Positions 46,531 to 58,954 of a stretch of 64,000 nucleotides of DNA are shown piece by piece. Source of the DNA: Ornithodoros turicata (Eukaryota > Arthropoda > Arachnida > Ixodida > Argasidae). Every line of letters starts with the position of its first letter. Position 1 is the first letter of the stretch. The stretch spans positions 118,372,123-118,436,122 of the forward strand of contig NC_088202.1 in NCBI RefSeq assembly GCF_037126465.1, read 5' to 3'. The position numbers were made by a program, and so were the translations under genes. Below the pieces are notes generated by a model. The model made no database searches and was not told the origin of the DNA. It was given only the letters and a program-made list of their open reading frames with translations.

Positions 46531-46770
46531 ATGGCCGTGCAAGAATCCTCGGAAACAGCGGAGTTGCGGTCGGAAACCAGTCCGCAAGCTGCGTCGGCGG
46601 CTGGCGAGAGAGAAACGGGAAGTTGTAACCAAGTGATTGTAACTTTGTACTCGTGCAGTGCGCTTGCTCTTATTTATTTGTTATTCCCCGTAGGCAATCC
46701 AAGCTGTGGTCTTTGCCCCCCTTGTATGGTCTTAGGCATCAGTGGTCTTAGTCTAGTGTCATTGCCTTGA
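46531..46770 (+). other. weak ORF, possible first exon
   Basis: An ATG in a fair context starts a frame whose first ~34 residues are Glu/Ser/Ala-rich. A possible GT donor lies near 46634. No domain. Kept only as a note. Confidence 0.15.
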
Positions 46771-47417
46771 CTCGGGGGGCAAGACTGAGAAGCACCTGTA
46801 TTACAACTCTCCGTCGATGATTTTTTTGTTTTGTTTGATAATCTGAGGTACAGCACAGGAGTAAAAGGGTGAGAATGGACAGCGTTCTCTAGGTTTCAAA
46901 CTGTCTTCTGCTGTGTATCTCACTTCGATATTTCATTTCTGCCCATGAGAGCATTGCCAAGTTTTTGTGCATTTTGACTTTTTGAGATAACCACAGTGGT
47001 GCCAACTTTCACTTGCGGCTATTCAAGAGCGTACGATGTCATGCGGTTCAGGTCGACCCGGATGTTATCATAAACAATATTATGCATTTACCAATTTCTA
47101 ATGGCTGTGTTCCATCTGCTCTTTTTCTATGTTTGCTACAGGTGCCTCACTGCCTCATCCCGTTGTTTTACTCTCGCCAAGCGAATGGCCGCTTCCGCAG
47201 TACGATGAACTCAGCATGGGCATGTTCATAGCAATATCACAATGCCCGTGCTAACGTACCTGAAATTTGAGCCGTACATTCCTTTAGTCTCACCATATGT
47301 TCTCGTCTTCTTGTTTTTTTTGTGTGTGTTTTTCTTACCTTCTCCAACGTCCTGCGGTCTCATGAAAAGTTATCGTATATATTCTTCTCCCACAAAAGCC
47401 TTCTAACACTTTGAATA

Positions 47418-48915
47418 CGTTATGCAAGAGCAGGAAATAGACCAACTTGACCTGCTGCAATCGGGTTAGCATGGCACACGGCCAGAGGAGGACAGATGAC
47501 CGAGACAAATAATGGGAAAGCGCGCCCGTTCACATTCCTTCGGTTGTTGTACCACCTGTCTAATTGTAAAAGAAAATGGTGGGGGAACGCATAAGGCTGT
47601 TATGCGAAACGTGTCTCTTGTGTGCTTCCTTGTTTGTCTTTCTCGCATTCTCGCAACGTGTCCTCGGCCTAATATATTGGCCTTGGCTCATAATCGTTGT
47701 TGTGAACGAACTAAAAATCGTAGAACCCTAGGTTTGCGCCTAGAGAGCAATACATTTGTGTAGTGTGCCTGTGGACCAAATCTAGCGGTACAATGAACGA
47801 CCGTAGCATTTCGTGCAGCACTATCTTCGGTGCGCAAGCAGCCATGGTCTCAAGGGAATATAAAACTGTAATCGGTATCATCAACATAATTATCGTAATG
47901 AACCTAATTATCGCAATACGTTTGAACAGTTGCACACCTCGCTGAGCATGCTGAATCATATTCGGTTACTGCAAGTGTCACTGACATCCTGCGTGTTAGA
48001 TAGAGCTGTTAGGGGCAACAAGCAGGCTCCTACAAAAGAATTGTCACTGCTAGGCAATGAATGTGAACACAGAAAAGGCTACGAGCTAATTCTCTTCCGT
48101 CTCCCAAACACACGCTTCTTCGTGTTGTTCCTTTATTTCTTTTTTATTTTTTGCTTCATTGTTTCTAGTCGAACGGAAGGAACCGGGTTATGCACCAGCT
48201 TGCCTGCGTCCTGTCCCTTCGGTCGGCAGTTAGGTAGCGGAGTACCGCTATTCGCTACTCCTCTGAAACGCCGCTACTCATTCCGAAACGTAGCGCGGTA
48301 CCGCTACCGGAAAGAAATATGTACTGGCGCTACTTCCAAGCTGCCTCGTAAGATATTTTTTTTTATGACGAACATGTAACCATGATGAGTAGAGCCCACA
48401 CAACGCTTAGGCAATAATGCAGGAACAATAAGCACGAAAAATGTCGATACCAGCTCTTAATTCTGTTCTAGGCAGAATAAGAGCGTACAGAAATTAGAAA
48501 ATATCACTTTGGTCATGCCGGATTGTGACACGGATACTGCCTTGTCGAAGTGAAATGGCGTGGAATACGAGTTACTTCTTTTGTCTTGCCCACTAAAGTA
48601 GCGGGAAAGTAGCGGTAGCAGCATCGGACACGTTATCAAAATTTGTAGCGGGAATTATTTTTCCGCTATTGGTTAGAAATTTAGCGCGAGCGCTCCTCCG
48701 CTACTGAAAAAGTAGCGAAAAGAGCTGCTCTGTTAGTAGCGCCGCTACGCACAGCACTGTCTGTCAACAAGGAAACGTGTCCAGCCGCACACGCAAACAC
48801 ACAAAAGAAAAAACCGTCCCAGAATCACGCACGTGTGTGCAGTAATGTAACGTGTATGACTGAATTCATGCACCGTCTGCAACATGATAAACATTCGTTA
48901 TGTAGGCAAGAGGAT
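47418..48915. repeat. diverged direct repeat, copy 1 (interrupted by MITE)
   Basis: Matches 52113-52955 in the same orientation. Shared blocks include 'cattccttcggttgttgta', 'gggcaacaagcaggc'/'gggcggaaagcaggc', and 'ttatgtaggcaag'. A hAT-like MITE (48227-48759) interrupts this copy only. Divergence looks considerable. No LTR signs or coding motif. Confidence 0.7.
48227..48759. mobile_element. hAT-like MITE
   Basis: Ends CAGTTAGGTAGCGG (left) and ...GCCGCTACGCACAGCACTG (right, CAGTGCTGTGCGTAGCGG on the minus strand). The interior is rich in GTAGCG motifs. It is absent from the matching direct repeat at 52113-52955. No clear 8 bp target duplication was found. Confidence 0.65.
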
Positions 48916-49449
48916 TTTGTCGGTCAAATCCTTTTTTTTTATGGCAAAACGAAACACAAAAGAAAGAGAGAGAACAAGAAACAGCAAATCGTGATAAAAT
49001 TTACCTTTTTTTTGGGGGGGGGGAATTCATAAAATTAGATTAGGCATATCCTGTGGGACTACTTCTGTGTTTCTTGTCTTTCGCATTGCACGATCTTGAA
49101 AACCTTCCGTATAACGTTCCTTCCATCTGCCGACGTCCTTGACTCTTGCAAGTGAACCTGTACGCGTCCTTACATATGTGGCTTCCCAACTAATAGTTCT
49201 TCTTATGAAGCCACAAAAACGTGGTAGTTAGTAGTTACTCAGTTAAATAACTTAGTAAAATAAAAATAAAAACATGGTATTAGTATATAATATACATTAA
49301 TATACAAGTATAACCATGCCAACTGTTTTACATGGCATATCGTATCACCAAAAATGCAACAATGCAATTCACCTTCCTGAAGTTGTAAAAGTTGATGTAT
49401 AACTTTCCCATCAAGACAAGAATAAAAGAAAAAAAAAGGGTGCCGCAGA
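48916..49449. other. no gene recognised
   Basis: Homopolymer runs (T at 48932-48940, G at 49014-49022). No gene. Confidence 0.35.
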
Positions 49450-49767
49450 GGAGGAGGAGGAGAAGGAGTGTCGTTGGGAGGAACCCGAGAGGTCTGCCTG
49501 CCTGATTAGGCGGCATGTTTCTCGGGAAGGGAAAGGTGGTGGAGAGGAGGAGAGGAAAGGGTGAAGTGGAAGACCGAGCGGAATCCGCTCGGGGGAGGAT
49601 AGCTGCGTCCATGGGCCGACTTCAGGGGAACTGTGCCGGCATACGCCTATTACACATCTGAGGGAAACCCAGGAAAAACCCCAGACGGCACAGCCGGCCC
49701 GCGGATTCGAACCGCGGACCTCCCAGTCTCCAAGCGCACGCGTTACCGCTGCGCCACCGGAGCTGGT
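49450..49767 (-). mobile_element. tRNA-derived SINE with 11 bp target duplication
   Basis: GGTGCCGCAGA flanks it (49439-49449 and 49768-49778). On the minus strand it begins CTCCGGTGGCGCAGCGGTAACG (A box) and has GGTTCGAATCC (B box near 49706-49716), a class I tRNA head. The body shares 'ggcacagttcccctgaagtcggcc' with the other SINE type, and the tail is a (TCC)n run. Complete and probably fairly young. Confidence 0.8.
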
Positions 49768-49795
49768 GGTGCCGCAGACAATGTGTGATCAACGG

Positions 49796-49913
49796 CATTT
49801 AGACACGACGGAGCTACGGCAGACGAGGACAGTACGGAAAGGACGGAAAGGCACCACACCGCCCTTTTCCGTATTGTCCTCGTCTGCCGTAGCTCCCCGT
49901 CGCGTCTGAAATG
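49796..49913. repeat. 118 bp palindrome
   Basis: Arms of about 45-50 bp sharing GAGCTACGGCAGACGAGGAC and its complement, with a short loop (about 49845-49860). One to two bp length differences between arms. Confidence 0.8.
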
Positions 49914-50673
49914 TCATACTAACCAAACACTGCGTTGTTAGCCAACGACATTTGTTTGTGTGATATACACTAACACAACTACGTGGGGGCTTGAGTGTCT
50001 GCCCCACTGCCCCTCGGAACTTTATCATGCTGGGGCAAGGTCACCTCCAACCAGTCTATCCAGCTGACACTCAGGACGAACGTTTCGCGGGATATCCTAA
50101 TGGTCGCGTGTTCAATGTGTAGACAACCTCTCGCTCGTCTCGATGCTCAAAACACACAACTGCTCTGAAGCATCTTTACATGGCGACTGCTGCTCCTCCT
50201 TCGAGGATGTACAAGATATTGTATATCCATACATATGTTCGGGTGCCTCTTCTGAGTCACGCGGCGAACTGGCTTTTCCTCTTCGGGCTAAAGCGCGCGA
50301 GTACAACGTTATGAGTACTTGGGTGTCATAATTAAAAGCTATCTAAAATTGGCTAGCAAACCTGTTCTAAAGCTATACTCGATGACCTTGGGTGTGGAAA
50401 GAGAATTTTCGATTTTGGGAGTGAACATGAAAAGGAAATAGCAGTAGCGTGTCATATGCGTCGCATGTTTCTCTCAGGGAAGTCACAGTGACAGTATGTC
50501 AATCAGCTACGTGTCTGTGAGAAACTTGCTTTTATTTCGTTGCATTTCTCCATATCGTGCTCATAGCATTTGCCATTACCTTCACGTTATTGTCATAATA
50601 TCAGTATAGGCTCAGTATATAGTAAAGGGGATAAGCCCATGAACGGAGAACCTGTTTCATGACCGTAACTGAT
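49914..50673. other. no gene recognised
   Basis: No motif-bearing frame. Confidence 0.35.
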
Positions 50674-50717
50674 TGCAGTTGTCTCGCGACGTAAAGCCTC
50701 GAATTATTATTATTATG
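50674..50717 (+). repeat. SINE 3' end fragment
   Basis: 'cagttgtctcgcgacgtaaag' followed by (ATT)n, the same tail as at 60498-60538. Confidence 0.65.
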
Positions 50718-52112
50718 ACAGTAGCTATCGGCGTTGCCTTCGCAAACAGCGAAGAATGGTTGTAGGAAACAATATCCCCGAAGAAAAAAAAGTCCGTACA
50801 CCGAAACTTCCACACCGAAACGTCCCGTTCCCGCCCCAAAAATGTCCCCGACTGACCGCGTTATTCAGGCTACCAGCGGTATTCCTGCGGCTAATTTCAG
50901 AGTTAGCTAATTCCGAAAGTGCGAATGCCACGAGGAACTCCTCGTGTAGTGGCTCAAGTGTAATTATTGCGGGACAGGGAAGAAAACATTTCCGCATCCG
51001 TTCTAACGAAACAAAATACAAGATTACAACAACACACGCACACGAAGACATGATGATGGCATGGGGCTCATGCCGGCCAGCAGGCTGACAAGATCACAGA
51101 CGTTTTTACCAGATGTACGTTTTCTTGTATTTGCGTTCACGCTTTTCTGCTTTTCATAACCGATTGTGCACCCCGATGCTTTGGAGAACTGTCTTTGCGT
51201 GACAGTAAAATCCCGAGACGAGGGACGACGAAAGGCAAGGGATGATAAATCGGCGTTCGATGAAATGGCGTTGGGTAAAATGTCCCAGTCGAAATGACGA
51301 AATGAAAACCCCGTCACATTTCCCTGTGCCGTTTCCCTAATGTATCAATTTCGCGTGTGACGTTGTCCCGGTCTACGTTCCTCAGTACGCTGTATTCCAA
51401 AGAGAAAAATAATATAACTACTAAAATGCTACTGTATTCTCGTACTGTAGTGTCGACTGTATTTGCTTGGCTAGTTGGTTATGTGTATCAAGCGTAAAAC
51501 AACATTATAGAAACAAAGCACAACGAACCATTGCGCATCATTTGCCGCCATGCTTTTCACCTAGTCTGAGTTCCCGATTTTTCTATTAGCGAAAAAAAGA
51601 CAGGAAATGGGGGAAATCTATTTTTCCCTTTTTTACACGCGCCTTTCTACATTCACAACTGCAGATTCGCGGAAACCCACCCAGGAACGTTTCCTAAGCG
51701 TTTTTGACGAGCGGTCGTTGCTCAAAACAAATGAGAGCAGCATGAAAAGTCTACTCAGCAGCGATAATACCGAAATCAGTTGAGCCCTGGGGATATCGTC
51801 TGCGCCATGGTCTGCGAACGAAGTGCGGAAGTGACGACAGCGCTATGCGGGCGATTTCAGCTGAATTCGTGCTTTCTCGGCGACGCATCGTGGTGGACGA
51901 ACACAAACACGACAGACACGGACGGCGTTCAACTAGCAACCCAGGTTTATTTGACACAAATCCTCCCTACCGCTACCCGGGGGCGTGTTTCTCGACAAAG
52001 GTGATGTCTTCCTTTGATGAGTTCCAACCAACATGCTCTTTACCTTCTACGTAGTGCTCCACGGCGCAGCGGATAGATCTGAAATGACCAGTGTGTAACC
52101 AGTGTAACAGTC
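50718..52112. other. no gene recognised
   Basis: No motif-bearing frame on either strand. Confidence 0.35.
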
Positions 52113-52955
52113 CGTTACGCGAGACCCGGAAATAGATCACCTCACGGGAGATTGGGATCCACTGTGCTGCTGCAACCGGGTCAACGTGACACGTGGCCAC
52201 AGGACGAACGACCGAGGAAAAACAACGAGAATGCACACGCGTTGACATTCCTTCGGTTGTTGTATCTCATTTCGCATTGTAAGAGAGAATCACAAAGGAA
52301 CACTACAAAGCTGCTGTTTAGAGCTTGGTTCTTGAGTGTCTCTTCGCTTGTATTTCTGGCATTCTTGCAAGGTTTCCACAGAGTAACATATTGGCTTTGG
52401 ATCGAAACAACTGTTGTGGACAGAACCAAAAATCGTAGCATCCTATTTTTGCCCCTAGTAAGCAATGCGTGCGTGTACAATGAACGCTTGCGGCATTTCG
52501 TACAACAGCTGTTTTGTTGCAATCTTTTCGCTACGCGACGGACAAACAGCCCTGCTGTCAAATGGCATATAGAACTGTTCGTTATTATATAATACTTATC
52601 ACAATGAAACTGCGATTATCACAATAGGCTCGAATCATAACAATTGCGCCCTTCGCTGCGCATGACGAATCGACTTCGGTCTCCCAGTGCCACTGACAAC
52701 TTCTATGACAGCGAAGCCTGTTAGGGGCGGAAAGCAGGCAGTTACAAAACAATTGTCAGTGCTAGGCGTGAATACTATTGCCCAGAGACAAAAGAATATA
52801 TAATCAATCCCCTTCCCCAGAGCACGCGCGTCTTTGTCTCGTTCCTTTTTCTTTCCAACTAGTTTCTTTGTTTTCTACATGTGGGGGAACTGAACGAAGA
52901 ACCGGAGCATGGAAGGAGAGGGCACCACGGTAAATGTTTATTATGTAGGCAAGGG
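52113..52955. repeat. diverged direct repeat, copy 2
   Basis: Partner of 47418-48915, without the MITE. Long frames on both strands (52152-52592 plus, 52181-52561 minus) carry no motif and are disrupted in copy 1, so they are not treated as genes. Confidence 0.7.
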
Positions 52956-53383
52956 GAAGGAGTGCTGTGAAGCTTGCCTGCCTCCTTCGACTTTCCATCT
53001 TCAGCGACGACAGTGAAAAACTCCCCGTCAAAAACTGTCTGGTGCGCTGCAGCCATTGCCCTGAGTTCTCAGTGAATGGCCGAGTAGAATTGCCGCTAAC
53101 GGTTTAGACACCAGGCATTATCAAGTAACGCAAGAGGGTTACGAGCGACATCTCTCCCAAATTGGTATTCTCATTTCTCTCCCAGCTTCCAGGGCTGAAG
53201 CAACTGGGGTGGCGATGCCCTCATTCGCACATTGTGCTGTTTTCTAGAAGGACGGAAATCCCCGAACACATGAGATGAGTGACCTGTAGCCTCTCACCAC
53301 AATACCCTTCATCGCTGGAGGCTAACAATGTGGAACTTCAGAAAAGCCCACAAAGACGAGAGGATGAGATGTGTGTATTTAAG
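52956..53383. other. no gene recognised
   Basis: No motif-bearing frame. Confidence 0.35.
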
Positions 53384-53517
53384 CGCATTTTAAATATAAA
53401 TACGCCTAAAACGGTATTTAAATATCAATATATTTTTCTTGCCTGTATTTAAATACGTATTTTAAATACAGGTATTTATATTTTAAATACAATGTATTTA
53501 AATACTGCCCATCCCTG
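53384..53517 (-). mobile_element. hAT-like AT-rich element end
   Basis: Many ATTTAAATAC motifs, ending ...aatactgcccatccctg at 53517, which is CAGGGATGGGCAGTATT on the minus strand, a common hAT-type terminus. The other end is not found. Confidence 0.5.
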
Positions 53518-54335
53518 AGAACGATCGTCTCACGACAAACTGTTGGCAATCAGCGCCGCGTAATGCGATGGAGGCGACTGGAATAAACTAGTGAAATGAC
53601 CACATTTCGTGGCGAAATATCACACCTCTCGTCATCTCACAAAGCGATAACACGAATCGCAGCCAAATAGAGAGAGAAAAAAAGTTATCTTCACCTACTA
53701 GTCACAGCCGCTACTATGCGGAATACGGACAGGTTACATAGCGTATAATTGTCGACTTCCCTTTGTTACTTCGGTTATGCCATTCCTTTGATTCTTATCA
53801 TTTTGTGTGCGCACTGTGAGTTGAACTTCTAGTTTCAACAGAACTGGTAATTTCATAAGTCATTTCAAGAAATCCTGTTTCTGTAAGCTGTATTGAGATA
53901 AAACTGCTACCGATCGGCAGGTGAACAGACTCTTCACAGCTGACTGCAATTATTTAGTATTTGCGTCATTTTTTATGACGGTTGTTTGACCATTTTGCAT
54001 TTGAGATATATATTTTATATATTTCAAATATATTATATTTTGTCTAGTCTTCGTCACACGCTACGCGCGCGACAGCTACCCCCTGCTACTCAAAACACGA
54101 AAGCACGAAAATCAACTCGCCGTCTTGCACTACAGTTTCAGAAGACTTTTACGAGACAATCGTCCCTTCTACACACGTATAAACACCGGGTACAATGGCA
54201 TAGAGAAGAGGCTCAAGGTCAAAGGGTCCAGTCGGCAACTGTCCCACGCGCGTTTCTCCCTAACGGGGTCATCCACGGAAACCGCGACGGTGGCGCCCCG
54301 CCGTAGGAACCGTAAGTAAATTCAAGATGGCTACC
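53518..54335. other. right end of the 8.64 kb insertion, no gene recognised
   Basis: Two overlapping frames (53986-54306 and 54125-54319) are basic and without motif. Confidence 0.3.
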
Positions 54336-54354
54336 GTGAGACCGTAGCCTTAAT

Positions 54355-56342
54355 ATTGACATCTTGAATATTTCACCCAGTAGATATGATTTGATTGCCT
54401 TGCTTCATTCCTATGGATTTTCAAATCAAATTGAAGCTCCAACTCGCATTACTGACTCTACCAGCACACCACTTGACGTATTTATCACAAATTACGACGA
54501 ACATAAAATTGTTTCCGGCTGTATTGCGAGCGATACAAGTGACCATCACCCAATAGTAGTGTTTACAAACCATCCAAAGAAACTATGCCAAGCACAATTA
54601 CATTTAAAGATGTTAGTTCGGCTACTGTTCTGTGAACGGTTAGGTGCTGTAGATTGGGAATTTTTGAATAGCTATCAAGATATTAATGCTGCTTTTAATG
54701 CTTTCTTTTCAATAGTGAAACAAATTGATGATAACTGTTTTCAGTCTAGAAATATGCGAAAGGCTAAACGTGCAAAGAGACCTTTGGTCACTCATAAATT
54801 GCTGTCACTTATCCGGAAGAAGTATGCTCTATACAACCAAGAACCAAGAAAATTAACTAAGTTAGCAGAATATAAGAAGTTTCGAAACTTTATAAATAAT
54901 GAACTAAGACAGGCAAAACAAAATTATTACCAGAAACTATTTGACGATTTACAGTGCAAAAACTCTGACGTGATATGGAAACGCCTGAAGTCTATCGTAG
55001 GCAGCAAGGGAAACTCCAATGACATGAATAATATTCTTGTTGATGGAGAAGTTATTTCTGATAATAAGCTTGCTAACGTCTTTAACAAACACTTTGTAAA
55101 TATTGGAGTGCACCCTGGAGGAATGTGCTCTTCTCAAAATATCACTTTTAACGCCAATACTGTATTTTTCCCCGACAGATGTTTCCAAAGTACGGTCTCT
55201 ACTTACACAACTAAAACCTTCAAAGAGTACAGACGCCTATAACATGCAGGCACGTCCTGTTAAGTACGCTAGTGCTTATCTCGCTTACCCTTTATCATTA
55301 ATTTGTAACTTATCACTAAGTACAGGCGTGTTTCCGAAGTTAATGCAGACTGTTAAAGTCGTTGTCCTTTTCAAGGGTGGAGACAAATATGATTTAAAAA
55401 ACTACAGACCCATTTCAGTGCTTCCTATCTTCTCTAAGGTCCCAGAAAGAATAATTCACACCCGTCTCTCAAATTTCACTGAAAAATTCGGCCTTGTTGC
55501 TCCCGAGCAATTGGGTTTTCAGAAGGGAAGGTCAACGGAGCTTGCACTTCTTTCTCAGAAAGAGCATATCCTGAAAATATATTTGAAGATCGTTTACTAA
55601 CTCTGGGTATTTTTCTAGACTTCAGCAAAGCCTTCGATTGTATTGATCATAAAACATTGTTGTCGAAGCTCTTTTCCTATGGTATTAGAAGCTTAGCGTT
55701 AAACCTTATTGATTCCTGCCTAAGTAGTAGAAAACAATTTGTCTCGTTGAATGCAGATACATCTACCGAGCTTCTTATAAAAGTAGGAGTTCCTCAAGGT
55801 AGTATATTAGGTCCTTTATTATTCATTTTATATATACACTATATCAGAAACATCGATGCCGACGCACGCTTTTTTATTTATGCAGACGACACTACTATAT
55901 CTGTTTCATCATCCGATGAGACCAGTTTAATAGCTTCGGCTAATGCCTTACTCGAGAAAGTAAGAAATTGGGCGAAACGAAATTGTTTACACATGAATGT
56001 CTCTAAAACAAAAGCGGTGACAGTTAGACCAAAAAATAAACAGGTAACTATGAATCTACCACTGTGGTATGGAGATATGAAAATTCAATATGTAAATGAC
56101 GTGAAGACTCTCGGCGTGGTGTTTTCGTACAACTTATCGTGGGAGGGGCATGTGCAATATATTCGTGGTAGACTTTGCAAAGTATCTGGTATGATAAACA
56201 AGTGCAGATACCTTCTTCCAATAGGTGTTAAGCTCTTACTCTATAACAGTCTTTTTTACTCCTTACATTCCTATTGCATACTGATCTGGGGAACGACTAC
56301 AACGTCAAAGGAAAATCAAATTAATATGATTCAAAAAGAGTT
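54355..56342 (+). pseudogene. CR1-like LINE, part 2: endonuclease end and reverse transcriptase
   Basis: It resumes the LINE in frame at 54355. Endonuclease end: D-H-H-P-I near 54541. A long basic linker follows. RT: K-N-Y-R-P-I-S near 55398, F-L-D-F-S-K-A-F-D near 55612, G-V-P-Q-G-S-I-L-G-P near 55789, and the Y-A-D-D catalytic box near 55878. Post-RT region: L-G-V-V-F-S near 56110 and I-W-G-T near 56286. There are two frame breaks, one near 55150 and one near 55568 (loss of about one base). It stops after E-L at 56342, where a second insertion begins. There is no RNase H domain, consistent with the CR1 group. Confidence 0.88.
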
Positions 56343-58950
56343 TGGTCATTCCACGCCAAGTGATCCAGCGATGCTCCTCGACCACCGCCGGTTTTCACGA
56401 AAAAAATCAGAGATCATTGTGGCGGTAGACGTATTCCAAATCCACAATATAATAGCATCAAATAGCGAGGCGTTCTGACGCTACGGGGCTCTGAAATTTG
56501 CACTTTGAGCAAAAACCGTGCCCCCTCTGGAAGCGTGTTGTGAGCGTTTTACACCATCGAAGAACCCCAAAATTTAAACGTCTTTTTTAGAAGGACAATG
56601 CCGCCAACTGACCGAGTCTCAATAGTCTACCGCAAAATTTGGGATTTGCGGGATTGTGGGAAACACTTCAAAATTTGCCCAACTTCGCCATTTTTTATAA
56701 AAATAACTACACCATCTACCAAAACGAAATTTTGCAGGTGTGAAGTTCCTCAGGAGTAGTCTGTAATAAAAAAATATTAACCCTTCTCTCAACGATCTAG
56801 GTGTTGTAAAAAATTCGTAAATTCGCGGAAATACTTAAAAAGTCCACATTTCAGGCTTAAAATTTTCGATGGCGATAACAAGGTAGAAATATGGGCTTTA
56901 CATAGAACTGTAGAAGAACTCCTCATTTGTGCGTGGAGAAAAAATGAGGAAGGCTGTTTTTGGTAAACTGAAGAAATATTTTTTTTTTCGGCACCATACT
57001 CGCGACGTAGACTTTGTAGCGCGGTCACTGAGTATAACCGCACGCTGATCCAGCTGGCCTCGAAAAACCTTGAGGTAAATCTCAAATTTTAGCAAAAGGA
57101 ACGCCGGAAGCAGTGCCGGAAGTGGAGTGAGTCAATATTCAAAACTACCGACCATCCATACGCTCAAATGCACGAAAGAATGAGCACTTCTGAGGACATG
57201 TCTCACAGGCATTCTGGAAGTAGACTCGGTTTGGAGTATCCGGTATTCGACCCAAGTCCGGTGACTCATCTTCACACGCTTTCGCACAGTCTGTTCAAAG
57301 CTCTCTTTTCGCTTCTCGTTTTCACTGACTTGTTTATCTTTGATGGCGGATTTGGTCGGGGGGGGGGGGGCAGTCTGCACGGTGTACACATACAATCTCT
57401 TATGACAGCAGTTCGACTCTGTCTTTGTTCCTTTTTGGAACTCAAACGTACAACACATTCTGCACAGGAATATCCTATATTAGCTGCAGTTTTAAGAGAC
57501 AGTTTTAATTTCGACAGACTTTCACACGTGCAATTTGTGTTGCTGGTTTGTTAAACCGCTACTTTTTAATGGTGGTCGTCATTGCACTATCCAATATCTT
57601 GACAACTCAGCAGTGCTCGTTTTTCAAAGGCAACTCCTACAACGCTCCACCGCGCACAATCCTCACATTGAGAAAGTTTCACAGAGAGTATTTTACAGAT
57701 GGTGCTGCGTCATAGTATAAAAACAAAACAAAAAAATCGTCCATCTATGCCCCATATAATATGACTTTCGTATCAGCTTCTTAGCATTTTTTGTACGATA
57801 TCACATGTGATATTCCTCTGAAGGTATCGGGGGAACGTTGAAGAGGCTTGCAGCAAAAGCTTCAAAAACCACTCAAAAACCAAACCTTGACGCCTGATGA
57901 TCTGGGTGACCATAAACGAAATTGAAACGGAAGCTTTGGCTTCGCTCATAAAACCGCCCTTTTACTACAGGGCGGGTAATATCCCAACGAAGGTACTAAT
58001 TTCTGTGACATGAAGGAAGGAGAGTCGCAAAAAGGAACTGAAGGTGTACAAGGTCGAAATTTATAGACATACTTTAAGCAGCATGGCGGCAAGCGCCAAA
58101 GGCGAAAAGGGAAATCAGCAGTCAAGCGAACTTGAGCTGTCCTTTGGGACTGGTCGAAAGAGCCTCTTATATATGTAAAATACTGACTGAATTAACTTTC
58201 AGAAAAAGCTTCCGGCATTCCTTTTGCTAAAATTTGAGTTTTACCTCAAGGTTTTTCGAGGCCAGCAGGATCAGCGTGCGCTTATACTCGCTGACCGCGC
58301 TGCAAAGCCTACGTCCCGAGTATGGCGCCGAACAAAAATTATTTCTTCAGTTTATAAAAAAAACCTTCCTGATTTTTTCTACAGCTCTATGTGAAGCGCA
58401 TATTTCTACCTTGTTATCGCCATTGAAAATTTTAAGCCTGAAATGTGGACTTTTTAAGGATTTTTGCTAATTTACGAATGTTTTACAACAACTAGATCGT
58501 TGAGAAAAGGGTTGATATTTTTTTTATTACAGACTACTCCTGAGGGACTTCACACCTGCAAAATTTCATTTTGGTAGATTATGTAGTTATTTTTATAAAA
58601 AATGTCGTAGTTGGGCAAATTTTGAAGTGCTTCCCACAATCCCGCAAATCCCCAATTTTGCGGTAGACTATTGAGAGTCGGTCAGTTGGCGGCATTGTCC
58701 TTCTAGAAAAGACGTTTAAATTTTGGGTTTCTTCGATGGTGTAGAACGCTCACAACACTCTTCCAGAGGGGGCACGGTTTTTGCTCAAAGTGCAAATTTC
58801 AGAGCCCCCTTGCGTCGGAACGCCTCGCTATTTGATGCTATTATGTTGTGGATTTGGAATACGTCTACCGCCACAATGATCTCTGATTTTTTTCGTGAAA
58901 ATCGGCGATGGTCGAGCAGCATCGCTGGATCACTTGGCGTGGAATGACCC
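56343..58950. mobile_element. 2.6 kb TIR element with ~750 bp arms inside the LINE
   Basis: AGTT occurs on both sides (56339-56342 and 58951-58954) and once in the joined LINE. Arms: left 56343-57111 (769 bp) and right 58208-58950 (743 bp), highly similar inverted copies starting [T/G]GGTCATTCCACGCCAAG. The ~1.1 kb centre has no recognisable gene (G-run at 57358-57370). Frames in the arms are non-transposase, so the element is non-autonomous. A 4 bp duplication fits several superfamilies. None is assigned. Confidence 0.88.
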
Positions 58951-58954
58951 AGTT

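Larger units (their letters stand above)
45709..54349. mobile_element. 8.64 kb insertion within the LINE
   Basis: TTAAT is present on both sides (45704-45708 and 54350-54354) and once in the uninterrupted LINE frame. The ends are inverted: GTTATGGTCTCAC (45709-45721) against the complement of 54336-54348, 11 of 13 identical. There is no LTR and no recognisable transposase. The interior carries a direct repeat pair, a hAT-like MITE, a SINE, a palindrome and a second hAT-like end, so much of the length is later insertions. A TTAA core in the target is used by piggyBac and Kolobok elements, but the termini do not clearly match either. Confidence 0.7.

Noticed and set aside
52181..52561. 126-codon minus ORF opposite a 146-codon plus ORF
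   Set aside because: Lies in the direct repeat whose other copy does not keep either frame.
47418..52955. Direct repeats as the two LTRs of one retrotransposon
   Set aside because: Copies are strongly diverged, lack TG...CA ends, and no gag or pol lies between them.
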